Source: a virus | Direction: 5' to 3' (one strand) | Length of the DNA stretch: 31,510 nucleotides | IMG/VR virus record: IMGVR_UViG_3300025543_000126 | Span: 1 to 31,510 of that record | Shown: positions 14,686 through 23,356 of the stretch, in pieces | Layout: every line of letters starts with the position of its first letter | How positions within the stretch are numbered: position 1 is the stretch's first letter | The notes under the pieces: generated by a model | Database searches by the model: none | What the model was told of the DNA's origin: nothing | The model's input: only the letters and a program-made list of their open reading frames with translations | Translations under genes and position numbers: made by a program

Positions 14686-14701
14686 ATTGCTATTGTTGTT
14701 A

Positions 14702-17700
14702 TTAAGGATTTGTAAAACAAGAAGGATCAACAAATACTCTAACGTTAAATACGCTAGGTGTTATATCTCCTGTTATGGAAGTTGGTTTACCAATACCTTG
14801 AACAGAAAACTCGCTTGTATTAATGTTTGATATAGTAGTAGCTTCTCCTTTTATATTATTAAAATATTTACCCTCTTTGTCTATAAATTCAGGTACGTTA
14901 CCTATTTGTAAATTAGTTTTAGTACTTTCAACAAACCATCCTTTTGTAGAAACCACACTGGTAGGAGCTGGTCCTCCGTTAGATTTTATAGCTTGAATTT
15001 CGTTAAAAGAATAATTAACACCAGTGTAAGGACTACTCGCAATGCTATACACATTCTTTCGAGGAGCGGTACCTGTGTAGTTAATCGTTTTAAAGCCTTT
15101 TACGGAATTAAAATCTGAATTAGAAAGTAATGTTATAGAGCTGTTATATTGAACTCCGTAGAAGTTGTTATACAAAGTATTTTTACCATGCTCATAAATT
15201 AACCCATTATTAAAAGTATAAAGCTTAGTGTTAAGTGATATACCGTTTTCTGGCGTATACGATTTTCTACTAGACCAACCGTTTAAATCTTCATTAAAAG
15301 ATATTGTAGTTTTGCTACCTACTTTAGCAGACCATTCAGAATCTAAAGAACTTAAAGATACATTGTAGGTCCCTGTGTCGGTGTCGTAAAAACCAAAAAC
15401 GTTGCTATTTAAAGGTAGATTATCTTGGAAAAAATCATCCATTCCATAATTACTAATAATAGTAACACCGTCTGTTGAAAGCCTAAGTACTTTTCCTTTA
15501 GCTTTATCTGTAAAGTATACCCTATAAGCGTATTGAGCAAAAGACTCTGGGTTTTTGCCAATTCCGAACATGCCAAAACTAGAAGGTATCATAGCTTGAC
15601 CTAAAACTCTATTCGATGCTGTTAATTGCGTGTTGCCATTAGCGTTAAATATAGCGTCTTTATCAGCTAAAACTTTTACAACTTTATCTTCACAAAAAAC
15701 TAATAAATCAGTTTCTCTTGCAAACAGCTTTTGTATAGGTCCACTTTGAGGATCTAAGGTTTTAGTAATTGCTTCACCTTGTATAAATTGATTTAGTTCG
15801 TTTAAGCCTGAAGTTGAATTAAATATACCAGAGAATATAAGGTTGTTTTTTAACTGCTCTTCTTCGTAGGCTTTGTCTAACACAGCATTAGCTTTAGTAC
15901 CTGTTTTTATATAAGGAGCATTAAAATCATCTCTAATTCTGTTGGATTCTACACCGTTTCCGAAAGAATAACAATTAAACCAAGGACTTAAGTGCTGGTT
16001 GTTGTACTGTGAAATAGGTATTGAGTCCGAAATTTCATAATATATATCTAATTCAGCTTGTTCTGCTGGCTCTGTTTCAAAAATAGCTGGACTTGATGAT
16101 GATATTTCACCGTTATCAACTTGTTTTAATATGTCAATAGTAACACCCACCCGAGCCCCTCCTCCTGGAAAAATTTGTTTTCCATTTACAAACACAGGGT
16201 TGGCTCCACCGCTTCCTGCAGCATAAGCTATTTGATAAGGAGATATAGAAGCTTCTAAAGGCTTATCTAATCTAGTGTAATATCTTGTAAAATTAGTTTT
16301 TTGCTCTTGGAGATATTCATGGATATACATTATTTCGTATATTGTATCGTGAGTAGAAAACCTAATTTTAGCACCTACCCTATATCCATTGCCAAAATCA
16401 GCAGCCCCTCGGCTTGTTTCTTTTTTTTCAAAAACAAAATCCCAAGGTTCTCCTGAGTCAAGCCCTTCAGGAATAGTGCTAAAATCATTTCTACGAAGAC
16501 CCCCTTCTTCGTTTGTTCTGTGGCTAAACCCACTGCCTAACCCACCTAAAAATTTGATAGTATTATAGTTTAATCTAGTAGCGCTACCTATTTGAGTTCC
16601 TGCAGCATTTTGCAACGCACCACCCCCACCTGAATATATCGTGTAACGATCATTATCATAACCAACACCAACTATAGTTGTGATAGCGGGTATAAATTCT
16701 TGATTAGGTGAAAAATTAGCCATTAAATTATTTGACTTTTCTAATCTTATAAAAAATCTACCTTCGTATTGTCCTTTACCTAAAGTAGCTATATCTTTAG
16801 CTATTTCTATTCTATTCTCATCAAATGTAAACAAAGGAGAGGTTGGGCTTTCTGGATCAGTATATAAAAAATTTATATCAGTAGTAAAAGGTCTGTCTAT
16901 AATAACTCTTAATTCTAAAGATCCATCAGGGTCTGTATCAATACTTTTTATTTCATAATATTGACTTTCATGCGCAGCGTCTAAAAACCTAACATAATTG
17001 CCAGCTTTCCAGTATTCAAAAGTTTCATCTGAAACACCACCGGTTCCATCGCCTCCCTCACTGTCTATTAAAAATACGTTATAACCAGGCACAGGTGTAG
17101 ATCCAGCTAGTTTAGTCGTTTGAACATCCCCTGATCCAAAAGATTGATCAAAAGAATAAAGTTTAGTAGAAACTACTTGCCTATTTTTAATTAATTCGCT
17201 AGGGGCTTCTGATTTTTTTGTTAAAACTTTAAATTTATTTTCAGGATAATTATTTACAGCTGCATCAGAATCGTTTTGCTTTTTTAGTATTAAAAAATCG
17301 CCTTCTTTAATTTTGTTAGTTTCAGCAGAGGGTATAGAAATCCACACACTCTCACCGTCTTCGGATTCATATAAACGATCAGCAACCACGTTGTAGTATT
17401 CAGCAGAAGGATCTTTTATGAAAAACTTAAAAGTATCAAACATTTCAGAACCGTCAAGATTCTTAGGGCTCAGTGAAGATATTTTAGCCTTTATAGCATT
17501 GCTAGAATGTGAAAAGTCATTTGTAATATCTATTACACCAGAAGGGTCTGTAAAAACAGGGGTTTCACGACCGTATTTATCTCTGTATACAATACCTAAT
17601 TGGTATGTTCTAATGGCTTTTATAGACTTAGATGGCCCACCGATAGTAATTATAGGTGTTTGACTAACTAATGTATTTGCTGGATCAAATTGTATATAAG

Positions 17701-19294
17701 AAGATACGTTATAATTTTGTAAGTAATTACCATATATTATCCTATTAGATATAGCTTCTTGAGATTGAGCTTTTCTAGGTACATTATCCCATGGTCTAAT
17801 TATTTGATTAGCTGGTACTAGAGAGTATATTAGTTCACTTATAACCTCAAAAACTGTACCTAAAGAAGTATTTTCTATTACAACATTTGTAGCAGAAGAC
17901 GGACTTAAAGTTCCATCTTCTGCTATAACATTTATAGTTTGCAATGATAGAACAGTTACAGACTGTTGAGTTCCTTTTGTATTGTTGAAAGTAAAATTAA
18001 CAGAGCTAGAGTCGTTGTTTGTTATTTTATGATCTACATAGTTTACACTTAAATCTTCAGGTAATAGACTTTCTACTTTATACACAGCAGGATTACTATC
18101 TTCCTTGTATAATATATCTAGTTCTATTACATCCGCAGGCAAAGGGGAATCAAATCCACCTAATATAATTCTTTTTACACCGTTTGTCATACCTTTATTC
18201 CAACCACTTTTAGCATTGTACTCAAAGTTATTAGGTAAAAAAGCTATCTCTGAAAAAGGAGAAAAAGGCGAGTATTGATTGTCTTTATATTTATATCTAT
18301 AGCCAAATCTAGGGAGTTTTAGCTCAAAAATAGTTCTTGTACCAGCGAGCTCTATATTATATGTAAACGTTCCTTTTATTAATTCAGTTGTACCGCTTTG
18401 AATAGTACCGTTAAGTACAGTGCCACCTAATGTTAAAGAGTTTACACTTATGCTAAAAATATATACATCAGCTTCTCCGTCAGAATCAACAGGAAGGAAA
18501 CCTTCAGAGCTAGGGGAACCGCACGTGAAATTAAGAGTATCTCCTGCATCTACACTTATAGATGAACCTAAATTTATTGAAACAACAGAACCGACTTCAG
18601 GTGATGAGTTGAGAGCTCCAGCGGTGCCACCAGTGGTAAAATCATGTGCAGTTGTGGTGCTAGTGTTACCTGTACCTAAGTTTTTACTTAATGTTAATAA
18701 AGGTTGCTTTAAAGGCGCTGGTTTTATAACTACTATATCTCTTTCAATAAAGTTTCTACCGTATATTTGCGAGTGAGTTGCGAAATTTGTTGTAGAATTT
18801 CCCCATTCTTTTAAGTTTATTTTTTTCGGCTCTTCCTTGTTGTCTGTCCAGAAAAGTAAATCTTCTATTATATTTATACCTGTAATCAAATAATCTTTAG
18901 AAAACTTTAATATGTTTTGGCTATCTACTAATATAGGTGTAATTATATCTGTATTTTTATCATACGATGCAATAGCACTAATGCTGTCGGAAGCTATAAA
19001 CCAGTATATTTTTTCATTAACACTATCTGTTATAGATCCAATACAAACAGGATTTGTTAAAGCGTTGTTTATATAGCCTGAGCTCCACTCTGTGTATACA
19101 TTAGTGGAAGCATTTAAAGCTTTATTTTTTAGCTCTAAATTACCTTTTATGTTTTCTACAGCACCTGAATCACTACCTTCAGAAACAGATACGTTTATGT
19201 TCAAAGCATCTCTATATAAGCCGTTGGGAACTAACCTTTCATCAAGGTCTTTGTTCATTTTACCTCCGGTAAACGTGTGTACAATCTCTGGCAT
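14702..19294 (-). CDS. Large tail-tube/muzzle protein (podovirus tail tubular B / P22 gp10-like)
   Basis: A 1530-aa virion protein. The N-terminus reads MPEIVHTFTGGKMNKDLDER then LVPNGLYRDALNINV and GAVENIKGN, a signature of the large tail-tube ('stabilisation', 'muzzle') proteins of crAss-like and marine podoviruses. Later parts are beta-rich with segments expected of a propeller-bearing tube-tip protein (GIVYRDKYGRETPVFTDPSG; RVYFTDKAKGKVLRLSTDG; SRKSYTPENG). These proteins form the distal tail tube below the ring proteins and may hold the tail tip. It follows the second ring protein with a 3-base gap and precedes the adhesin. The length is large for T7 gp12 (about 800 aa) but normal for crAss-like muzzle-type proteins. 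Confidence 0.82.
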   Translation of the reverse strand: MPEIVHTFTGGKMNKDLDERLVPNGLYRDALNINVSVSEGSDSGAVENIKGNLELKNKALNASTNVYTEWSSGYINNALTNPVCIGSITDSVNEKIYWFIASDSISAIASYDKNTDIITPILVDSQNILKFSKDYLITGINIIEDLLFWTDNKEEPKKINLKEWGNSTTNFATHSQIYGRNFIERDIVVIKPAPLKQPLLTLSKNLGTGNTSTTTAHDFTTGGTAGALNSSPEVGSVVSINLGSSISVDAGDTLNFTCGSPSSEGFLPVDSDGEADVYIFSISVNSLTLGGTVLNGTIQSGTTELIKGTFTYNIELAGTRTIFELKLPRFGYRYKYKDNQYSPFSPFSEIAFLPNNFEYNAKSGWNKGMTNGVKRIILGGFDSPLPADVIELDILYKEDSNPAVYKVESLLPEDLSVNYVDHKITNNDSSSVNFTFNNTKGTQQSVTVLSLQTINVIAEDGTLSPSSATNVVIENTSLGTVFEVISELIYSLVPANQIIRPWDNVPRKAQSQEAISNRIIYGNYLQNYNVSSYIQFDPANTLVSQTPIITIGGPSKSIKAIRTYQLGIVYRDKYGRETPVFTDPSGVIDITNDFSHSSNAIKAKISSLSPKNLDGSEMFDTFKFFIKDPSAEYYNVVADRLYESEDGESVWISIPSAETNKIKEGDFLILKKQNDSDAAVNNYPENKFKVLTKKSEAPSELIKNRQVVSTKLYSFDQSFGSGDVQTTKLAGSTPVPGYNVFLIDSEGGDGTGGVSDETFEYWKAGNYVRFLDAAHESQYYEIKSIDTDPDGSLELRVIIDRPFTTDINFLYTDPESPTSPLFTFDENRIEIAKDIATLGKGQYEGRFFIRLEKSNNLMANFSPNQEFIPAITTIVGVGYDNDRYTIYSGGGGALQNAAGTQIGSATRLNYNTIKFLGGLGSGFSHRTNEEGGLRRNDFSTIPEGLDSGEPWDFVFEKKETSRGAADFGNGYRVGAKIRFSTHDTIYEIMYIHEYLQEQKTNFTRYYTRLDKPLEASISPYQIAYAAGSGGANPVFVNGKQIFPGGGARVGVTIDILKQVDNGEISSSSPAIFETEPAEQAELDIYYEISDSIPISQYNNQHLSPWFNCYSFGNGVESNRIRDDFNAPYIKTGTKANAVLDKAYEEEQLKNNLIFSGIFNSTSGLNELNQFIQGEAITKTLDPQSGPIQKLFARETDLLVFCEDKVVKVLADKDAIFNANGNTQLTASNRVLGQAMIPSSFGMFGIGKNPESFAQYAYRVYFTDKAKGKVLRLSTDGVTIISNYGMDDFFQDNLPLNSNVFGFYDTDTGTYNVSLSSLDSEWSAKVGSKTTISFNEDLNGWSSRKSYTPENGISLNTKLYTFNNGLIYEHGKNTLYNNFYGVQYNSSITLLSNSDFNSVKGFKTINYTGTAPRKNVYSIASSPYTGVNYSFNEIQAIKSNGGPAPTSVVSTKGWFVESTKTNLQIGNVPEFIDKEGKYFNNIKGEATTISNINTSEFSVQGIGKPTSITGDITPSVFNVRVFVDPSCFTNP

Positions 19295-19297
19295 ATG

Positions 19298-20209
19298 CTA
19301 GTGTTTTATAATCTTAGATTTATTTCGCATTACTTGAGCGATTTCCTCTATCTTAATATTAGCTAATCTTATTTTTGAATTTCTTTTCGCTGCTGCTCTT
19401 TCTTTTTTAAGTCTTGATACTACGTACTCAGGTGTATTTGACCTAGTAGATAAAATAGCGTAAGCAATGTATTTGTACAATGCTTCTTCTGCGAATTTGT
19501 GAACAGTCATTTCTTCGTCTGTCCCAAGGCCATCTGAAATATATTTAAGTGTAACAATTTTACCTACAAAAGAAGAGTCGAAAAAAGCAATACCTTTTAA
19601 GTGATCTATAAAAAACACACCATTAGACTGTGCGTTTTCAGGTGTTATACCATACCTTCTGCCAAAATTGTTTAAAGATAACGCATCTGAATTACTTATA
19701 GAGTTTAAGTCTTGTTGCTTAGTGGTAGAGTTTGATTGAAACTTTTTTAGCGTTTCTGACTCTTCAGCCAACAGTACCTCGCCGTTTTGCTGATCGAAAA
19801 GATATTCAGCTACTCCGTCTTGAACTATACTAGGTGGATTGCTAGTTTTGTATGCTGGGTATATAATTCTTTCAACACCTTTTTCATCCATCCAAGTGAA
19901 TTTTACGTAATTCACGTAGTCTTTAGGCAATACAAAATTTAAACTAGCACCTATTTCTATTTCTTGAGCTTTAATAGATGGTAAAATATCAAAACTAAAT
20001 TCTTGAATCCCTCGCTGAGCATGAAAAGCTACATCAGATCTTTTAACTTTGCTTATAATTTTTTCTTCACCTGTATAAGATATTATAAAGTTATTTATTA
20101 TATCTTTTATGCTAGTAAATTGATAATTACCATAGTTTTCATCTCCACTATCCCAAACACCATCCGGTCCTAAATAGTATTGTTCATCTGTTTTATTTAT
20201 TAAACCCAT
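19298..20209 (-). CDS. Ring / tail tubular A-type connector protein (second copy position)
   Basis: A 303-aa protein. Its N-terminal part contains GDENYGNYQFTSIKDIINNF then AFHAQRGIQEFSFD, which recalls tail tubular A/gp4-type adaptors: a helical region followed by a beta-rich core (LPKDYVNYVKFTWMDEKG) and a C-terminal helical bundle with basic residues (RLKKERAAAKRNSKIRLANI). The KDYVxYVKxxWxDxxG segment is typical of connector proteins in marine phages. It would attach below the portal, between the first ring protein and the tube. It is separated by 3 bases from each neighbouring gene, so the three are translated together. The precise ring order is inferred. Confidence 0.72.
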   Translation of the reverse strand: MGLINKTDEQYYLGPDGVWDSGDENYGNYQFTSIKDIINNFIISYTGEEKIISKVKRSDVAFHAQRGIQEFSFDILPSIKAQEIEIGASLNFVLPKDYVNYVKFTWMDEKGVERIIYPAYKTSNPPSIVQDGVAEYLFDQQNGEVLLAEESETLKKFQSNSTTKQQDLNSISNSDALSLNNFGRRYGITPENAQSNGVFFIDHLKGIAFFDSSFVGKIVTLKYISDGLGTDEEMTVHKFAEEALYKYIAYAILSTRSNTPEYVVSRLKKERAAAKRNSKIRLANIKIEEIAQVMRNKSKIIKH

Positions 20210-20212
20210 ATA

Positions 20213-20944
20213 TTATGCTTTTTCTTGTTGAATAGTTTCCTGCTCTTCTTGGTTCATTACCTGATATAGGTTAAGATCTTTTATTAATATACCTGATAAT
20301 TCCAGTATTTTAATAACGAGCTCCACTTCCTCTGATGGGTGTAATTCAAAATCCACAGAAGATGATGAGTTATACAGCGCTTCACCAAATACCATTTGAT
20401 AATTCCATTCAACTTTAACAGGTTTTTTTATGTATTGTATTTCTATTTTAGCTACAGCAGTAACTTCTCCATCTCCGTATACTCTAATTCCACTTGAATT
20501 AGATACAAATACAGGTCTAACGTTTTTTGGTTTAGTCAAAGGCGATGCGTTTATATACAAAAATTCATTTGCATTTATACGCTCAGCTTCGACGCTCTCT
20601 GTTGAAGAAGTACCGAAAGAATCGGTTGTTGTATTTTTGTAAACCACCGAACCTAATTTATATAGATCACTAGGTGGTATAAAGTATAATCCAAGTCTAG
20701 TTGGCGCTAATGTGTTTTCAAAAATATTTATTTTTTCATTAAGCAGAGTTAGCATATCTGAATACTCTGTACTATTTCCAGGTACTCTACCGAATTGATT
20801 TATGTCATAAAAGTATTGCTCAAAAAGATCACTTTGTGCCTGATTAGCAAATAGGTTAAACTCTTGAGGAGTTACATAGCCTCTTTGTTCTTTGTTTAGT
20901 ATTGCTAATACTTTCTGATAAACAGCATCTACGCTTACAGCCAT
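20213..20944 (-). CDS. Ring / head-to-tail connector protein
   Basis: A 243-aa protein. Its N-terminal helices (VDAVYQKVLAILNKEQRGYV then TPQEFNLFANQAQSDLFEQY) carry the motif GYVTPQEFNxFANQAQxDLFEQYF, seen in ring proteins of crAss-like and marine podoviruses. The middle is beta-rich (YFIPPSDLYKLGSVVY; RPVFVSNSSGIRVYG; KIEIQYIKKPVKVEW), matching the tail tubular A style. The C-terminus is acidic and Gln-rich (QEEQETIQQEKA). It is the first of three tightly spaced tail-connector genes after the capsid block, and it follows a 72-base gap holding several inverted repeats, so it may have its own promoter or processing site. Confidence 0.75.
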   Translation of the reverse strand: MAVSVDAVYQKVLAILNKEQRGYVTPQEFNLFANQAQSDLFEQYFYDINQFGRVPGNSTEYSDMLTLLNEKINIFENTLAPTRLGLYFIPPSDLYKLGSVVYKNTTTDSFGTSSTESVEAERINANEFLYINASPLTKPKNVRPVFVSNSSGIRVYGDGEVTAVAKIEIQYIKKPVKVEWNYQMVFGEALYNSSSSVDFELHPSEEVELVIKILELSGILIKDLNLYQVMNQEEQETIQQEKA

Positions 20945-20972
20945 AATTTATTTTTTTGTTTATTTATAATAA

Positions 20973-21024
20973 TTAGGCCACTATTAAAGCAGCCTAACTA
21001 CTATATAGTGACTTTGTTAAAGTC
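20973..21024 (-). other. Cluster of three small inverted repeats before the tail genes
   Basis: Three symmetric elements lie side by side: GACTTT/AAAGTC with a 3-base loop (21010-21024, which contains the stop codon of the 271-aa gene), the perfect 10-bp palindrome ACTATATAGT (21000-21009), and TTAGGC/GCCTAA with a 13-base spacer (20973-20997). No strong U run follows, so a simple terminator is not certain; an RNA processing site, weak terminator or operator are possible. The cluster separates the head block from the tail block. Confidence 0.5.
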
Positions 21025-21832
21025 TTTTTAAAATTGTTTTGTAAACTTCCATTCCATCATCAGTCTTGAAAAAAGATGCTAATGCAGAATAAGGATGTTC
21101 ATCAAAAGGAACTGTCATTAATTTTCTACCTCCAGTACCGTAAGTAAATGTACGTTGGTCTGATGATAAGTTTAAAATTCCAGCTTCAACAGCTTTCGCT
21201 CCTGTATTTCTTAGTTGAATATGATCATCATTAGCTAAGTCTAAAAATAAAACTGGATTTCTTTTTGCAAATATCATTAAATCTCTTCTTAGTTCATTAG
21301 AAGATAGTCTTGTAACTTCTTCTCCAAACTCAGATCTCAGTATAGCTTCAGCATGTTCTACATCAATGCTTTTAGCTGCTGTAAGAGCTTCTAATTCTAA
21401 TTCAATCCAATCTAATTCATTAACAGATTCAGCTTCTTTATCAAGCTCTTTATATATCTTATCTTTTAATGGGTGATATAAAGATAATAATTTTTGAAGA
21501 TTAACATCCTCTTTTTTTACTGTTAATGTACCATTTCTAAAAACAATTCTACCTAAAGTACTTTCTCCTTTTTGTTCGTCTGTAAATGGAGATTTTTGAT
21601 TAGTAGCATACCTTAATTCTCTTTGGTAGCCAGATTCTTTGTCAAAATACAATAAAGGTTTTCTTGAAGAATGTCTTGAATTAAGCGCGTAAACTAAAGG
21701 AGATTTACCTGTAGCTATATAATACGTTCTATTTTTAAATTCAAATACTGATTTATTAGGTGCTTTTACAGTAGGTTTAACTGATTGCTGAGGAGCAACC
21801 TCAACTTTCTTAGCTGTAGCTTGTTTAGCCAT
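21017..21832 (-). CDS. Capsid-associated protein downstream of the major capsid gene, 271 aa
   Basis: A 271-aa soluble protein. It has an Ala/Lys/Val-rich flexible N-terminus (residues 1-28) and then a mixed alpha/beta body with KPLLYFDKESGYQRELRYA, NQKSPFTDEQKGES, LSLYHPLKDKIYKELDKEAE, ALTAAKSIDVEHAEAILRSE and a C-terminal GGRKLMTVPFDEHPYS. I associate this layout with a family encoded directly after the major capsid gene in many marine phages, of unproven role (head-binding or completion). It is separated from the capsid gene by an 83-base gap with a stable hairpin, which could lower its expression relative to capsid. Confidence 0.72.
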   Translation of the reverse strand: MAKQATAKKVEVAPQQSVKPTVKAPNKSVFEFKNRTYYIATGKSPLVYALNSRHSSRKPLLYFDKESGYQRELRYATNQKSPFTDEQKGESTLGRIVFRNGTLTVKKEDVNLQKLLSLYHPLKDKIYKELDKEAESVNELDWIELELEALTAAKSIDVEHAEAILRSEFGEEVTRLSSNELRRDLMIFAKRNPVLFLDLANDDHIQLRNTGAKAVEAGILNLSSDQRTFTYGTGGRKLMTVPFDEHPYSALASFFKTDDGMEVYKTILKRL

Positions 21833-21869
21833 GATATAATATAATTTAATAGTTTAATAAGAGTAATAA

Positions 21870-21896
21870 TTACCCCCGTAGATTTAACGAGGGTAA
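21870..21896 (-). terminator. Terminator-like hairpin after the major capsid gene
   Basis: Read on the - strand, TTACCCTCGT and ACGGGGGTAA (arms 21887-21896 and 21870-21879) pair over 10 bp with one G-U wobble and a 7-base loop. It lies 20 bases beyond the capsid stop codon in the direction of transcription. The following bases (TTATTACTC) are only moderately U-rich, so partial termination or protection of the capsid mRNA 3' end is more likely than a full stop. Confidence 0.65.
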
Positions 21897-21915
21897 AAAT
21901 TACATTAATTTAGCT

Positions 21916-23337
21916 CTACGCTTTTTTCAATAATACAAAGTTGTTAGCACCTTGTACACATAAACATCTTTCAGATAAGAAGTGTACATTCATTGCATCT
22001 TCGTCGCTTGTATAGTTTCCACCAACAGATCCAGTAATCCAAGATTTCATTTTTCTGTCATCAGCTTCAGAAGCTCTATAACGTACGTGTAAGAATGGTC
22101 TTGAAATGTTTTTACCTAATTGCTGATCGTAAACTGTAGAAGTTCCAGCTGGTACAACAACACCTTCAATATCTCCAACTAATCCACGAGTAGTAGAGTC
22201 GTTTAAGTATTTCCAGTCAGTTTTGTAGAAGTCATAAGAACCTCTTCGGAATCCTGAGAAACCTAAGTTTAAAGCCATATCTTCAGAGTTGTCAAATACA
22301 CCGTAAGATGTTCCATTAGCTCCGTAAGAATTTTGAGCAGCTAGCATGTTGTCGATTTCCAAAGAAGAAGCTCTATCTAAAAACATCATGTTTTCTTCAA
22401 TAGCTCCTTGCTTGTCAAGTTCTTGTAAGATAGCATCGAAGTCCGTTAATCCGTCTGGCCCAGCGAAAGATGCTGAAGCGTAAACAAGGCCTCTATTTTC
22501 AAGAGCCGCGAATAAACCGTCAGAACCTTTTATAGTGCTTCCTCCTCCGAAGTTGTTGTTAGTATTGTCTACAGTAATTCCTGCTGATGATTTTTCAGCT
22601 TCAATCATAGACATTTCTAATTGGTCTTCAAAACGAATTCTAGCTTCGTGCTCAGATTTTAAGTACCATAAGTATCCAGAAGTTCCAGCTTCAGTAGTAA
22701 CTTCAACCCATCCAATTTGAGCAGTATCAGAACCACTAACGTTATACTTATCTCTAAGTATAATTGGTTGATTGCTAAATTGCTCAAAAGCAGCATCTAC
22801 TGAAGTTCCAGCGTTACTAGTTCCTTTTGCGTACTCAGATCCGTATACAAATACTTTTACGTTACCAGTTCCAGTAACAGTAATAGCTCCTGCGTAACCA
22901 GCGATAGTAAGAGTAGCAACTCCACTTCCCGCTGTAGCTACGGCTTTTACATATGCTTTTTCAACAGTTGTTCCTGCTGCGTTAGCTATTACGATAGTAG
23001 CACCTGCTCCGATAAGATTTTTTGAAGCGCCTGATGCTGCTGGGATAGTAATAGAAGTTGCGCTTGCAACGGTTACGTCATCATAAGCAATATGTAATCT
23101 ACCTTGCTCAGACCAAACTACTTGATCGGATGCCATAGGCATTTCAGCACCTACCATACGTAAGAATCCAGAGATAGTACGGTTTCCGTATCTTTCTACT
23201 TCTTTTTCATATACTTCTGGTAAGAACTGTTGTGTAAAGTTCATCTCTGCTAAAGAGAGATAGTTGTCGTTAAATAATGTTTGTGTTGGTCTTGGAGTCA
23301 AATGTGCTAATGCTCCTGCACTTCCTGTGAATGCCAT
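21916..23337 (-). CDS. Major capsid protein
   Basis: A 473-aa protein placed right after the scaffold, with MCP features. The N-terminus is LFNDNYLSLAEMNFTQQFLP and YGNRTISGFLRMVGAEMPMA, resembling the N-arm region of HK97-fold capsid proteins in marine phages. Residues about 88-165 are an Ala/Thr/Val/Gly-rich beta insert (VTVASATSITIPAASGASK to KVFVYGSEYAKGT) that could be a surface or insertion domain. Residues 225-250 (EHEARIRFEDQLEMSM) fit the spine helix, and residues 295-335 fit the P-domain. The C-terminus (LSERCLCVQGANNFVLLKK) is compact. By eye the gene is richer in GC and in regular GCT/GTT-type codons than its neighbours, as expected of the most expressed gene. The call relies on context and overall pattern. 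Confidence 0.87.
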   Translation of the reverse strand: MAFTGSAGALAHLTPRPTQTLFNDNYLSLAEMNFTQQFLPEVYEKEVERYGNRTISGFLRMVGAEMPMASDQVVWSEQGRLHIAYDDVTVASATSITIPAASGASKNLIGAGATIVIANAAGTTVEKAYVKAVATAGSGVATLTIAGYAGAITVTGTGNVKVFVYGSEYAKGTSNAGTSVDAAFEQFSNQPIILRDKYNVSGSDTAQIGWVEVTTEAGTSGYLWYLKSEHEARIRFEDQLEMSMIEAEKSSAGITVDNTNNNFGGGSTIKGSDGLFAALENRGLVYASASFAGPDGLTDFDAILQELDKQGAIEENMMFLDRASSLEIDNMLAAQNSYGANGTSYGVFDNSEDMALNLGFSGFRRGSYDFYKTDWKYLNDSTTRGLVGDIEGVVVPAGTSTVYDQQLGKNISRPFLHVRYRASEADDRKMKSWITGSVGGNYTSDEDAMNVHFLSERCLCVQGANNFVLLKKA

Positions 23338-23356
23338 AATTTTAAATTTTTAAGTT

